Origin: Mycoplasma sp.
GTDB taxonomy: Bacteria > Bacillota_I > Bacilli_A > Mycoplasmatales > Metamycoplasmataceae
DNA length: 64,000 nt
Reading direction: 5' to 3'
Assembly (NCBI GenBank): GCA_014803855.1
Contig: JAAVAX010000006.1
Span: 125,779-189,778, forward strand
In this document: positions 42,916-56,349 of the stretch, piece by piece
How the letters are laid out: each line of letters starts with the position of its first letter
Position numbering within the stretch: the first letter of the stretch is position 1
Translations under genes and position numbers: made by a program
The notes under the pieces: generated by a model
The model's input: the letters and a program-made list of their open reading frames with translations, nothing else
What the model was told of the DNA's origin: nothing
The model's database searches: none

Positions 42916-43590
42916 ATGAAATATAAACATAATTTAGAACCTCTATTTAGAATATTAGGCATTAAACCTAAAAGTATTAAGTTTTATTACCAAGCATTAA
43001 CTCATAAAACTTTTTCAAATGAAAATAGAGAATTTCAATCTTATGAAAAATTAGAATTTCTTGGAGATTCAATTTTGCAAATGTACTCTAGTTTGTATAT
43101 TTTTAATACATTTCCAAATGATTATGAAGGTACTATGAGTATTATAAGAGCTAATAATGTTTCTTCTGATTCTCTAGCAAAAATTGTTAAAAAACATAAA
43201 ATAAATGCATTTTTAATATGCTCTAATAATGCTGATGAATTAATGAATAATAATAAAATATGCTCTGATATATTTGAATCTTTATTGGCTGCAATATATT
43301 TAGATTTAGGTGAAAAACAAGCATTAAAATTTCTAAATAATTTTCTTTTTAAAAATATCAAAACTAATCAGAATAATACTGAAAATTTAAAAGATCCTAA
43401 AACAAGATTGCAAGAATTATTACAGCCAATGTTTAAAAATCCTGTTTCATATGATTGTAAACAAAATAATAATATATGAAGTTGCAAAGTTACATGTTCC
43501 AATATAATATATGGCAAAGGACAAGGAAAAACAAAAAAAGAAGCAGAAATTAATTCTGCTAAAAATGCTCTTAAAAAATTTAAAATTTAA
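42916..43590 (+). CDS. rnc: ribonuclease III
   Basis: 224 aa. Signature YEKLEFLGDSILQMYSS (residues 43-59) with catalytic Glu/Asp, later SDIFESLLAAIYLDLG with the second acidic pair, and a C-terminal double-stranded RNA-binding domain (DPKTRLQELLQ, GKGQGKTKKEAEINSAKNAL). Processes rRNA and other double-stranded precursors. Last gene of the asp23-fakA-plsX-rnc operon; plsX-rnc order is widespread in Firmicutes. Confidence 0.96.
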
Positions 43591-43602
43591 TATTAATATC
43601 TT

Positions 43603-44430
43603 TTATTTTTTGATGAATTTTTTATAAATTATTCATCCTAAGAATGGGAATATTAATATGATTAAAATTGACATAAAAAATATTTTTGCATATAATTTAT
43701 TTTTATTTCTAACCATTTCATCAATTTCTACTTGAGAAATTACTTCATTACCAAAGAATGATTGAATGTCAATTATTCTTTTTTTTCTATATATAGTGAA
43801 ATAAATATGAAGCACTAATGTAATAATTAAAATTGAAATTAAAACAAATCCAATATTTTCAGGATTATTTGCAATAGCTTTTATTCAATCCTTAAATCTA
43901 AATATTCATCAATTAACATCTTTTAATCATCAAAATAAAAGTGTAAAAATAATTCCATAAAATAAAAAAGCTATAACTATCCAATTTTGTCTTGTTTGAG
44001 ATTTAAATAATTTTAGATACATATTAGAAACAAATGGTGGCGTAAGTCTAGAGCCAGCTACTATAGACTCCCTATACAAATTAATTGAAATATTTAAATG
44101 TTTTGTATCTAAGATAACGCTAATTAATTTTCAACTAGCTAAAATAAAACTTATGGCTGCAGGTATAAATCAAAATTTATTAGTTTTCTCAAAGAAAATA
44201 GTAGATATAAGAATTATTCATATGCTAATAGCTAAAAGAATTGTTGATAAAAAACATATTAAGAAATTTTGTTTATTTTTTTCATGTTTAAATACTTTAT
44301 AAATACCATTAGGTATTATCCCCTTTGGATCTCTAATGTATGAAGAATCTATTTTTTTTAAAGAAACTTTTTCAGGAGATTCAATAAAAGTAATTGTTCC
44401 AGTATTATAAATAGGTTTTAAATCCAACAT
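43603..44430 (-). CDS. membrane protein co-transcribed with ABC ATPase
   Basis: 275 aa with about eight TGA Trp. Soluble N-terminal 65 residues (NTGTITFIESPEKVSLKKIDSSYIRDPKG), then hydrophobic segments near residues 58-80, 85-105, 145-165, 180-202 and 245-270 separated by basic loops. Not recognised. Starts 6 nt after the ATPase stop codon and thus belongs to the transporter operon; it may be an accessory subunit. Confidence 0.75.
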
Positions 44431-44435
44431 ATTAA

Positions 44436-45410
44436 CTAACCTTCTACCTTTTCATCACTTACTATTTTACCTTTATTTAGAAAAATTTTTCTACTTGCAT
44501 ATTTAATCATATTTGGGTCATGAGAAACCATAACAATTGTAGTTCCATACTCCTTATTAATTTTCCGTAATAATTCCATTACAGCAACACTAGTATTTTT
44601 GTCTAAAGCACTAGTAGGTTCATCAGCAAATATAATATTGGCATCTTTAGCTATAGCTCTCATAATAGAAATTCTTTGTTGTTGCCCGCCAGACATTTGA
44701 GAAGGATATTTATTCATAACATCTAATAGATCAAATTCCTCAAATAATTTTTTAATATCAATATCTTTTTTGTTCTTTTGTAATATTGCTCCTGTTTCAA
44801 CATTTTCATATCCTGTTATATTATTTAAAAGATGATATTGTTGGAATATAAATGCAACATTTTGTCTCCTAAATTTAGTTAACTGTTCATTTGATAAATA
44901 TGGCAAATTTGTATTAGCTACAACAACATTCCCTAGTGTTGCTCTATCCAAACCAGACATGATATTTAAAAGTGTAGATTTACCACTACCTGATTTACCA
45001 AATAGAATTACAAATTCTCCTTTTTTAATATCAATATTTAAATTATTTAATATTTTGACTATTTTATTTTTTCCAACAATGTAATCTTTTGAAACATTTT
45101 TCAATTCAATAATATAACCATATCTATTATTTAAATTTATAAATCTATCTTTTTTTCTTTTTCTTTTTATTATCTTAATATACCTTCTATCAACAGTTAT
45201 TATTTCCTGATTTGAACCATCATTATTTTTTTCACTAGAAAAATTATTATTGTTATCATATTTAAATTTTAAATCACCAGTATCAACAAAAAATTCTTCA
45301 TAAGAATTATCATGAATGTAATTAGGGTTTACTATATTTTTTGACCTTTTGTATAGTTCCTTTATTTTTTTATTTCTTTTTCTAAAAATTTTTTGAAAAA
45401 AAATATTCAT
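44436..45410 (-). CDS. ABC transporter ATPase (MacB/LolD type)
   Basis: 324 aa. Residues about 100-324 form the ATPase: Walker A GKSGSGKST, Q-loop FIFQQYHLL, signature QMSGGQQQRISIMRAIA, Walker B NIIFADEPTSALD and H-loop VSHD. The sequence is nearest the LolD/MacB/FtsE subgroup that pairs with FtsX-type permeases. An unusual N-terminal extension of about 95 residues is basic and Asn-rich with no motif. It follows the giant permease by 3 nt. Confidence 0.93.
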   Translation of the reverse strand: MNIFFQKIFRKRNKKIKELYKRSKNIVNPNYIHDNSYEEFFVDTGDLKFKYDNNNNFSSEKNNDGSNQEIITVDRRYIKIIKRKRKKDRFINLNNRYGYIIELKNVSKDYIVGKNKIVKILNNLNIDIKKGEFVILFGKSGSGKSTLLNIMSGLDRATLGNVVVANTNLPYLSNEQLTKFRRQNVAFIFQQYHLLNNITGYENVETGAILQKNKKDIDIKKLFEEFDLLDVMNKYPSQMSGGQQQRISIMRAIAKDANIIFADEPTSALDKNTSVAVMELLRKINKEYGTTIVMVSHDPNMIKYASRKIFLNKGKIVSDEKVEG

Positions 45411-45413
45411 AAT

Positions 45414-48400
45414 TTACACTCCTTTCAATAAAATAATTGGTTTTATTCTTCCTTGGATAATTCAAGAAATAAGACTAGTTATTACAAAAATAAATAATAC
45501 AATACCTAATGTAGCTAGAATGTGTCAAAATGTTAAACTAATAGGAATTAAGATAGATGTAGTTGATAGCACTGCAGATAAGAATAATGGTATGAATAAT
45601 CAAACAATTCCTATTGAAATTAATATAGATATTAAGACAATTGGTATGTATATTGAGAAAAACATCATTATTTTTTCCCTAGACATATAACCTAATATTC
45701 CAAAAATTGCTATGTTTCTCTCATTTTCACTAATAATCATTGATGAAATCATTATTAATATTGTTAATGATATTGCAAAAGAAATAACAATTATGATTAT
45801 CATTCCTTTATTTGCAATAGAGGATGCATTCTCAATATATTCTTGTTCCATACCTTTTGAGGTTGCTGCTAAAAATGCTGATAGTAATGCATCATCACCA
45901 TAAATATCAATAAATTTTTTAATAGCACTATTAGCTCTTTCAGTATTCAAATTATTTTCAGTTTGATCTATAGAACCAGAATTGAACACTAAATTCAAAT
46001 TATTTAGATTTAAGAAATTGGAAATGATTTCATTAATTTGTTCATTATTATATTCAGGGAATATTCTTCTCACATTTGTTGCAAATAAAGATATATTGTC
46101 ATTATAAGAATTTAAATTGTAAAAAATCTGTCTATATGTATTTATTATTTTTTGCTTTTCAGAATCAGTTAATCTAGAAATAGATGATGAATTTGAATAT
46201 GTTATCTTATTATCTGCAGATCAATAACCATTATATGAATATAGTGGTAAGTTATTTTCAAGTGATATAGGACTTGAACTATCTGAAATTAAACCATTAT
46301 ATTCACTTGAATTTAGACCTAGAATTTTATTTGCTATTTCAATAGAAGTGGTTCATTCTTCATTAATATATGTCTCATTGATTCCTATTATTTTAAATTG
46401 AACAATTGTTTTATCACTTGAACTATTTAGATTTTCTTTTAATTTATTTTCAAATCTATTTTTAGTATTAGTTATTTCAAGACTTAAGGTATTTCCAATA
46501 TTTAATTTATATTTTTGAGCAACTACATGATTTATTATTAGTGGATATATTCCATTTTCATTAAATGAATTAGCTATTTTAATTAAATTATTTGAATTTG
46601 AATCAACAATTTGCACATATGAAGAATTTTCATTATAACCAATTATTTCAGGTTTTATGTTTTGATTATTAATATCAACAGCATTTATGTAAGTGAATAC
46701 CTCATCATTAGTATTTTTATTTTCATTATAAGATAATAATAATGCACCAGGAGATATAAAATAATCAAAATGGAATTCTGGCATTGTTGACCTTAGATGT
46801 TCTGGTAGTTTATTAGATAAAATGTTATTTTTATTGAAATTAAACATTATATTATATGCATTAACCAAATAATCCCTATACTTACTTCTTACTTTATTTG
46901 ATTGTTCTTCACCAGTAATTATTAATATTGTGTCATTATATGAATTATTGGATTTTACTTCTCTATAAACAAATCTTGAATTTTCAGGATTATTTTCATC
47001 TACTTCATAATTAAAATAATCAATTTTTATGTTTTTATTTTCTATTAAACCAGTCTTAATATTTAATTCATTAATTGTATAGAAAGTATTGCTATCTAAA
47101 TTTCACAATGAAAGATATTCATTTTCTGTGCCAAAATTAACAAATCTAGTAATATATGTTTTGCCATCTAATTGATATTCAATTCCTTCTTGTGTTCATT
47201 CCATTCATTTTGAAGAATTTTGTGAGATATTTGTAATAGATACTCTTTGTGATTCTGGAATTGCATTATATAAATTTTGCCAAACATTCATACTTAGACC
47301 ACCAGCTGCTACAGTTAAATCCACTGATGATTTAGTAAAGATATGTGGTGTTGTTGTATCAGTAATAGATAAATTACCATTCATGCCATTTTTATTTATT
47401 ATTTCATTGTATCCAGGTTTAAAATAATTGGATAGATACACATATCCTTCTGCTGCATCACCTACTGGAACATATAATATGTTATTAAAATCAATTACAC
47501 TATTTGCATTGTATGCTTGTATCTCTCCACCTTCAACTGTAGGGGTATTGTACTTTATTAAATATTTATAGTTTTTGTCTTTATATGTTCACTGAACTGA
47601 ATTATCAAACCCTTTATATGAAATAATAAAGAATAAAGTTACAACAGATGTAAGTAAAGTAGAAATAAATAGAGCAATTAATTTTCCAATTGAACCTAGA
47701 GCTAATGAAACAGAAAATCTATTTTTTACAGAGATATGACTTGCTAACTTTCTCACATTATTAGCAAATGAGGTTTGATTAACTTCCATAGAACCATTCA
47801 TCATGGATAATGATTTATTTTTTGATAGGAACCAAAAAGTGGTAAGTATAGTTAATATAGATAGAAAAATTATTGGAATAATGAGAGTTAAAATAAATGT
47901 CATTCAATTAAATGGAATAATGACAAATGGTATTTTTCAAAATATGGACAACAATTGAAATATTGATAATTGAGATAATAAACCAGCAATATAACCTAGC
48001 GTAGCACCAATAATTGATACAAATAATGGGAATAAACACAATGATGAAGCTATTTCTAATAATGAATATCCTTGAGCCTTTAAAATACCTAAAACTTTAG
48101 CTCTAGAACTAATATACCTTCTAATTACAAATATAATAACAATTGATACTATAATGAACAATATAATACCTACTGTTTTTTGAATTAATTCTAGGTTTTT
48201 AATAACATCTTCAATAACAGTTAATCTCAAACTCCTTTCAGGATTTAATAATGACGATTCATTAGCTAAATAACACATTTTATAAATATTAGAGTTGCTA
48301 TTTATATCTGAACCTTGGTATTCATTTCCAGTAAAAACAAAGTATGATAATTGATTTAATTTTGTCTGTAATTCATTAGCGCTCATTCCACTTTTAGTTG

Positions 48401-51400
48401 TAAATAAAAAGTATTTATCAGTTGGTGCACTAACATTAGATCTTTTAACTCTATCATATCCATATTGGTTAACATATACAAGTGCTTGTGTTTTAGTATT
48501 AACACTAATGTTAGATGAATTAATCACAGGATACATATAATCCACTGTAAAATCTTGACCTATAATGACATACTCAACACCTGCAACATTAATTTTATAT
48601 ATGTCATCTATTTTATTCAAGTCATTTAGATCAGCTTCTAGTGTTGATGAATGATAAACTTTTTTATTATTGCTATCTAAAAATGATTGATTTACTATAG
48701 CAATTTTTCCTAAATTTTCATTTAATACAATTTGATTATAATCATCTTTGATTTCTGTAATAGAAGATATTCCACTTTGTAAAATGTTAGATATATCAAT
48801 TCCAAATAATTCAACATTATTAGAAGCTTTATCATTGTGATTTTTAAATACATAATTTAATAAATATCAAGATAAATCTAGGTCTAGTTCTAATTTTATT
48901 ATTTCCTCTGGTTCATACAGAATTTCAATATCATTATTTGGGTCATCTTGTGTAACAAATGAATTGAATTCAATAGTATATTTACCCAATATTCCTATTG
49001 GTATTTCTAGTTTAAATAAACTTAGAACGTCATATAAATTTATAGTGTCGTAATTAATGTTAAATAAATCATTAGTTTTATGCTTAATAGAATTTTTAAG
49101 ATATTCATACCCCTCTGATGTATCTTTCATAACAATTCAATCAATCAATTCTGGAATAGTGCTAGTACCTAAAATTGTTTTGATGAGTGGCAATAATGAT
49201 TGAATATCAGGCGGAAGCAAATGAGATATATTTTCAAGAGCATCAGCAATTTTTACATTAGCTAAAACTGTTGATGATATCAATTGTTTTAATCCTGCTT
49301 TAAAATCCGAAATGCTATAAATGTTTTTGTATAAATATGGCAAAAAGTCACCTACACCAATTGTACGTCTAATATCATTTGAACTATTTCCATAAAAGTT
49401 ATTTCAAAACTCCAAAATTGTTTTATCAAAATCAATAGAGGCAAGAACTTTTTTAATACCATTTATAAATTGAGATGGATTAGTTATTATTTCAGATAAT
49501 TTGGTGTATTGTTGTGTTCCAACTATTTGATTTACAAAGTCAATTATGAAGTCCAGTGATACTGGTGAACCGGTGGAAAGTTCAACAATCTTAAATATTT
49601 TATTTAATTCACTTTCTAAAATGATTTGTTGTTCATCTAGAGATGTATTTCCATTAGGATTTATATATCTTTCAATTCCATCAAATATGTTTGCAAATAA
49701 GGTTTCAAAGAAATTTTCATTAGTTAATAAAACAGAATCATGCAATACTCCAATAACAATTTTTATAAAACTAGCATTTGTAAGTTGTGCTGGAGGAGTT
49801 AATGAATCACCAAAACCATATTTGGAAAATGACATATTTATAGAATTTGTTAATATGCTTCAATTTTCAGCTGATATCAATGGTTTTACTGATAAAGTTA
49901 ATGAGTTGATTAAATTATCTCTAAAAATTTCCATTCCATATTGACCATTAATATTATTAGGATTATTTAGAGCTGAATTTGGGTCATTTAATGCACTGTT
50001 ATAATCATTGATAATGTCAGAACTTGGTAATAAATATTGAAATGGGATAGAGTAATTATCTGAATATTGTGCATCTTCTCTTGCCCATCCTTTATTAGTC
50101 ACAACATTTATATCATTTCCATATCAATCAAATGGTGCAAAATTTAGGTTATTTTTGATAATAAAATCACTTAATTTTTCATAATTGATTCCAAACTCAT
50201 AACCATTTAATGGCATTCATATTTGATTTGTTGTATTATCTATTGATGATTTCAATATAAAATAAATATTCTCACTATTCAAATTTATAGAACTTATTCC
50301 ATATATATCATCTATGTTTTTATTTCCATTTTGAGTTAATCATATTATTTTTTTACTACTTAATTTGACATTTTTATTGTCAATATCACTATATGTAAAA
50401 CTGCCATATGAGATTGTCGTATTAATATAACTACGATCTAAAGATAAACCATTTAATAGTTTTTCTATAATTTTTGGAACATATTCAATTGGTACTTGGC
50501 TTGACTTAGTATTTATGCTTGGTTTCAAAGAAAAAATATCATTATTTAGATTAGTAGAAATTAATTTTCCAACCTCTTGCTTTATTTTGATTCCATTTCA
50601 ATCTATTTCATTATTTGAATTACCTAAATTTATGAACTGATACACATTATTTGATTCATTAGAATTTGTACTTACTGTCAATGTTTCTCTAACACCCATT
50701 TTATCTACAAGTGATTCAATTTTTTCATATATTTTTAGATATTGAAACTTCTTAGATTCAGTATTAATATAGTTTTCGTTTTCAGATTGTTTATTAGTGC
50801 TAATATTCAAAAACAATTCATCCAAATTGGTTGTTTGTTCTATATCTTTAATGGTACTAGTTTCTCCTTTGTTGTTTTTTAATTCCTGTGTAATATCACT
50901 CATTTCTAATGCAACATTAAAATCATATTTTTTTATTTCTTTATTTCCTTCTTGATCAATCACATCATTTCCATTTGAATCTTGTATATAAATAATGTTG
51001 CCATTCTTATCTACATTATTTACTACTATATCCTTTGTTCAATAGTTTCAATTAACTAATTCTCTAAATTTTTTATCATCATCATTTTTTAAATTATTTA
51101 ATCACTCTTCATAATATCCAGTTCACATATTATTATTAATTGAAAAATCATTCCCAACACTTTCTATTCCTTCTAATTTATATTTTTTCCTTGTAAAGAT
51201 ATATTTATATTGTGAATAAATAAATCATGATGTAGGAATAACAAAATTACTAACATTATTAATAATGTTAGGTAATAATATTTCACTTTTTAGATTTGGG
51301 ATAGAAGTTTGTGCAAAGAAATCATCAGCAGTCATTTCATTTGGATAAGTATTAATATTAGCATCTAAAATTCATGTCTTAGTTTTATCTAATTTTCATT

Positions 51401-52244
51401 GTGTTATGATTAAACCAGTTTTTTTAAATCCAAGCATTGATGCAACTTCATCACTCGAAATTACTTTGAATAACTCTTTTTTATTTGAATATTTATTATA
51501 TTCTGCTGATGATTTATTGTTATTCAATGAATTTTCTACATATGCTTTGTTTGATTCAGTATCAATTACAATTGAATTAAATTTTTTATTAGAAAATAAT
51601 GAAGAAGCAGACTTAGATGCAGTTCATACTCCTGACCCTGAATCATAGGTATCATATATTTCAGACATAGTATTATAAATTTGATGTCTAGGCACATATT
51701 CACCATTTTCATATGTGTATGTTTCTAAAAAATTATTGCCAGTTGAATTTAAAACAACATTAATTTTATCTATATTTTGATTATTATTAAAAGTTGAATT
51801 ACCTGCATTTAAATTTGCATTTAAAATCATTGACAAATCTTTAGTTTTAACATAAACATTTGTTGAATAACTAGGAATAATTTTAGATAAATTATAATAT
51901 TCAGAATTGGTATTTATATTTATTGAATCAATATAATTATTAGTTTCTATATAAAATCATTGATTATCTAATAGGTTATCATTATTTTTATAAGAAGTAT
52001 TTAAGTCTTGTTCTTTATAGAATATAGATGGCGCAGATCCATATAAATTAAAATTAGTATTCATTACTACATCTTGTTTAATAGATTGCTTTTTAAATGT
52101 TTCATATTGTGTTCTATATGAATTTACGACATCAAATATAAGTGTAATTATTCCAGAAGATAGAAAAATTAGAATAATTAATCCAATTAGTATTACTTTT
52201 GAATTAGAAAAAGATTTTCATACCTCTTTAAATAATTTTTTCAT
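45414..52244 (-). CDS. giant FtsX/MacB-type ABC permease, 2276 aa
   Basis: A single frame of 2277 codons; it appears as many fragments only because of in-frame TGA Trp. One transmembrane helix near residues 17-38 (VILIGLIILIFLSSGIITLIF), then a very long extracellular part to about residue 1345, an FtsX-type core with helices near 1350-1375, 1395-1425, 1448-1475 and 1515-1545, a second extracellular part, and a final helix set near 2145-2170 and 2195-2270. That is the duplicated FtsX layout of mycoplasma MG468-like proteins. Works with the ATPase directly downstream, probably in export or release of lipoproteins or peptides; the cargo is unknown. Confidence 0.9.
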
Positions 52245-52279
52245 ATAAATGAAATGTTAACAAAACAATTAAAATATAT

Positions 52280-53371
52280 TTATATATTTTCTATATCTAA
52301 AATAGCTATTGTTTCTATATGATAGGTTTGTGGGAACATGTCAATTATTGAAAATTTACTTATATGATATTTATCCCTTAAATAATTAATATTTGATGCC
52401 TGTGTTGCAGGATTACATGACATATAGATTATTCTCTTTGGTTTAATTTCATTTTTAATAATGTTTAATGTCTTTTTATCCACCCCTTTTCTAGGTGGAT
52501 CTAGGATTACATTATCAAATTTAATCTTGTTTTCCTTTACAAAATTATCAACATTGTCATTAACAAAACTTATGTTATTAATATTATTGAGATATTTATT
52601 ATACAAAGCATCTTCATATGAATTTTTGTTAATTTCAATTCCTACAACATTTTTAGATATATCAGATAATATTATCCCTATAGTTCCTATGCCACAATAA
52701 AGGTCTAAGATAGTTGCATTTTTGATAATATTATCTTTAATATATTGATATGCTATCTCAGTAACTTCTTTGTTTACCTGATAAAATGAATTTAAACCAA
52801 TACGAAAATTGTAATTTAACAATTTATCAGTTGTATATTTTATGTCATCTTTAGAACCTGAAATTAAAGTATCTAATTGACGATAAATTATTGTTCCTTT
52901 TTTATTTTTATCCCATTTTATGTCTGAAAGTAAAAAATCTTCAATCTCAATTATTTCATTGGTTTTCTTTTGATAAAAATAACCATCATGAAGTGTTATT
53001 TTGTTCCTATATTTTATTTTCTTTTTACCTTCTAATCATTCAATATTTTCTAATTTGATTTTTGCTATTTTTCAAAAATCATTGATTACTTTTTCTATTT
53101 TAAATTTTTTTTGTTCAAAATTGTTCATATGAATAAGATCATATCCACCTATTAGATGAGCATTTTTAATGTTATGATAATTTCTATTTTCAGATGGACT
53201 TAGAATATTAATTAATTTACCTATATGATAATTTTTAAATGTCTGAACAATTTCATATTCTATTTTTTCACCTTTAATTGCACCATAAACATATACTGGT
53301 TTATTATCAATAAAAACAACACCTTCTCCATGCTGGTTGTAATATTGAACAAAACCATTAAAAACTTTCAT
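52280..53371 (-). CDS. 23S rRNA (uracil-5-)-methyltransferase, TrmA/RlmD family
   Basis: 363 aa. N-terminal TRAM-like OB domain (KVFNGFVQYYNQHGEGVVFI ... GAIKGEKIEYEIVQ), middle linker, and Rossmann methylase with DLYCGIGTIGI, VILDPPRKGVDKK and YMSCNPATQASNI, where the Cys is the nucleophile. The iron-sulfur cysteines of RumA are missing. Target is a uridine of 23S rRNA (RlmC/RlmD-type) or tRNA; family level only. Lies 9 bp downstream of deoD. Confidence 0.9.
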
Positions 53372-53380
53372 TACTTTAAT

Positions 53381-54079
53381 TTAAATAATTCCCAAAGCAA
53401 TTTCAACCATTTTCATGAATTTTTTTTCTCTTTCTTCACTAGATGTTTCTTTGTGTGTAATTAAATTGTCACTTATTGTAACTAAGCATGCTGCATTTTT
53501 GTTTAACTTTTTTGCATTTGTAAACAAGGCATAAGATTCCATTTCAACACAATCAGCTTTTGTGATATTAAGTGTTTCATCTAATGGGCGAGAAGCATAA
53601 AATACATCTGAAGAATGAACTCTACCTTTGTGAATTTTAATATTTAATTTTTGAGCTGACTCTTCTAATTTTTTATTTAAATCATTAGAAGGATGTTGAA
53701 TATGTATTTTTTCACCTAAAACTAATTCTCCAAATGCTGTTGAATCACTATATGAATCAGTGGCTAATACAATTTCATATAATCCCAAATCTTCTTTATA
53801 TGAACCAGCAGAACCAATTCTAATGATATTTTCTACATCATAGAATTTATACAATTCATATGAGTAAATTCCTATTGATGGTTGTCCCATGCCAGAACCA
53901 GCAATAGTAACTTCTTTTCCCTTATATGTCCCCGTAAACATAAACATATTTCTTACAGTGTTAACTTGTTTTACATTATCTAAAAAATTTTCAGCAATAA
54001 ATTTTGCTCTTAAAGGATCTCCAGGCATTAAAACCGTTTTAGCAATTTCACCTTTTTTAGCATTGATATGTGGTGTCAT
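53381..54079 (-). CDS. deoD: purine nucleoside phosphorylase
   Basis: Cleaves purine nucleosides with phosphate to base and ribose 1-phosphate. 232 aa, hexameric DeoD type: MPGDPLRAKFIAENFL, GSGMGQPSIGIYSYEL, IRIGSAGSYKEDLGL, VEMESYALF, LVTISDNLI. Only about 1.3 kb downstream of the nucleoside ABC transporter, it would use the imported substrates. Confidence 0.97.
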   Translation of the reverse strand: MTPHINAKKGEIAKTVLMPGDPLRAKFIAENFLDNVKQVNTVRNMFMFTGTYKGKEVTIAGSGMGQPSIGIYSYELYKFYDVENIIRIGSAGSYKEDLGLYEIVLATDSYSDSTAFGELVLGEKIHIQHPSNDLNKKLEESAQKLNIKIHKGRVHSSDVFYASRPLDETLNITKADCVEMESYALFTNAKKLNKNAACLVTISDNLITHKETSSEEREKKFMKMVEIALGII

Positions 54080-54105
54080 AAATTACTCCTTTACTTTTTA
54101 TAATT

Positions 54106-55344
54106 CTAAATTAAATTGAAGTCAATTAATTTTTTTCTTAGCTCATCTGATGTTTTAAAATCTTTTTTAGATAATGCTTCTCTATAATTTTGGTATATCT
54201 TTATTAAATCCATATCTATTGTTTTGTTTGCTACATGAAACCCTAAAAATTTCATTATATGATATACAATTATTCCATTTTCCACATTTTTTGTTTCATT
54301 AAATTTTTTAATATGATAATTAAGTTTTTTACATATGCTAGCAAACATGTATTTAGATACATCATTGGCAATTTCATCAATCATTTTTTTCTCAATATCT
54401 AATTGAATATTATTTAATATCAAGTGATTAATTATTTTTTCAATTTGATTTAATTTCTTTATTAATGGATTTAGAGTATTATCATTTACTTCAATAGCTG
54501 CACTAATACCAGATGTTAATATTAATAATCTATATAAGTCTGCAGCATTGGTTTGGTCAGAATACATTTTTAGAAATTCATCAGCATTAATAATATTTCC
54601 AATAGATTTAGACATTTTTTGATGATTAACATTAATTGTACCTGTATGTAATCATGATTTTGTAATTGATTTATTATTTACAACTTCATACTGAGCATTT
54701 TCATTTTCATGATGAGGGAATTTAAGATCAATTCCACCACCATGAATTTCTAATGAATTACCATTTGTGTATTTATCAATAAATACAGCACATTCTGTAT
54801 GTCATCCAGGTCTTCCATTTCCTAGTGAAATATTTCAATTTTGACCATCTATTTTATTTTTTCATAAAGCAAAATCAAAGGAATTTATTTGTTCTAGTGC
54901 TTTGTTTTCTTTTAAACTATCTAGTTTAATGTTAGACACAGAACCATAATTTTTCAATTTAGATGTATCAAAATAGTATGAATTATTAGTTTCATAAGCA
55001 AATCTTAGATTAATTATTTTTTTAATAAATACATCAATATCATTAATGTGTTCAGTTACTTTAGGCATAATATCAATTGTTTTAATATTAAATTCTTTAA
55101 GCATATCTAGATAAAACATGTAATATTTTTCACTAATGACATTTTCACTTACATTTTCCAATTTAGCTTGATTAATTATTTTGTCATCAATGTCTGTAAT
55201 GTTATGAATAAAAATGGTATTATTGTCAATATATTTTAATCCTCTTAATATTAGATCAAATGTAATTATTGGTCTCATATTACCAATGTGGACTTTGTTG
55301 TACACTGTTGGACCACATAAATAAACATATTTTGAATTATCCAT
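54106..55344 (-). CDS. cysS: cysteinyl-tRNA synthetase
   Basis: 412 aa. [16 protein letters not shown] (zinc Cys and HIGH motif, residues 10-25), GRPGWHTECAVF and [14 protein letters not shown] (zinc ligands), and KMSKSIGN are present. The C-terminal anticodon-binding part is shortened relative to E. coli, common in mollicutes. Placed between the transporter permease and deoD. Confidence 0.97.
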
Positions 55345-55363
55345 AAATTAAATTATAAATAAT

Positions 55364-56347
55364 TTATCTCTTAGATTTATCATATGGTTGCCCAAGGGAT
55401 TTAGGCCCAGAAACATTTCCAGACATTTTATTAAATAATTTGGATAAGAATTTTAAACTAGGTGTTGAAAATAAAATCAAGACTAATAGAGTTATTAGAT
55501 ATGGCAACATCATTAAAATTGGTTGAATTTCATTTCCATTAAAAAATAGATTGCTAGCTTGTTGTCCTAATGCAAATAACAAACCAAAGACAATAGCAAC
55601 AAGTGATGATAATAAAACCCTTCATCTACTAATAATTACAATTGCAATTGCCAAGAAACCTAATCCTTCAGCAGTAACTTGTGATTTAAATGCTGCACCT
55701 GTTGAAAATTCTGAAATATAGATAGCTCCTGCTATTCCAGCAGTAGCTCCTGAAATAATAATAGATTTTCATTTCATTCTATTTACATTAATACCTGCTG
55801 AATCAGCAGCTTGAGGATTTTCACCAACAGACTTAAATCTTATTCCCCATCTTGTAAATGTAAACATAACAAATGCTACAATAATAATAATTAATGTTAT
55901 AAAAGTCTTAAATGAAATAATTGAAATTACTTCATAATTAGCAGAATTACCTAATTCAAGTCTTCCAACATTGTATGGCATAGCATTTGCTTCACCAAAT
56001 AAATATAGTATAAGTAAAGTAAGTGCAGGAGCTAAAATGTTCAAAGCAATTCCTGATATAACTTGATTCCCTTTTAATTTAATTGAAATTAAACCATGTA
56101 AAGATAAGAATAGGATACCACCAAGAGCTGCAAATATGTATAATGGTATATTTAATCATGGACTCATTTCAGGCCCAGATCCAGGGGCTATCATGTAAGC
56201 AAATATCATATATGTTGTAGCTCCAAAAACAATTACACCATTAATACCTAGATTAATTATCCCTGCTCTTTCAGTAAAAATAATTGCTATAGCAGCTAAT
56301 GACAATATACAAAAATAGGGCAATAGCGTTGTAAATAATGAACTCAT
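55364..56347 (-). CDS. nucleoside ABC transporter permease 2 (NupQ/BmpC-like)
   Basis: 327 aa with 8-9 membrane helices. FTERAGIINLGINGVIVFGA (residues 25-44) and FKSVGENPQAADSAGINVNRMKWK are diagnostic of the branched-chain-amino-acid-like permeases that act with PnrA/BMP lipoproteins in purine nucleoside uptake. Last gene of the transporter operon, 2 nt after the first permease. The C-terminal tail is basic. Confidence 0.92.
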
Positions 56348-56349
56348 TT

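Noticed and set aside
45414..52244. Many short ORFs as separate genes or a decayed pseudogene
   Set aside because: All fragments are in one frame and every break is a TGA, which is Trp in this organism.
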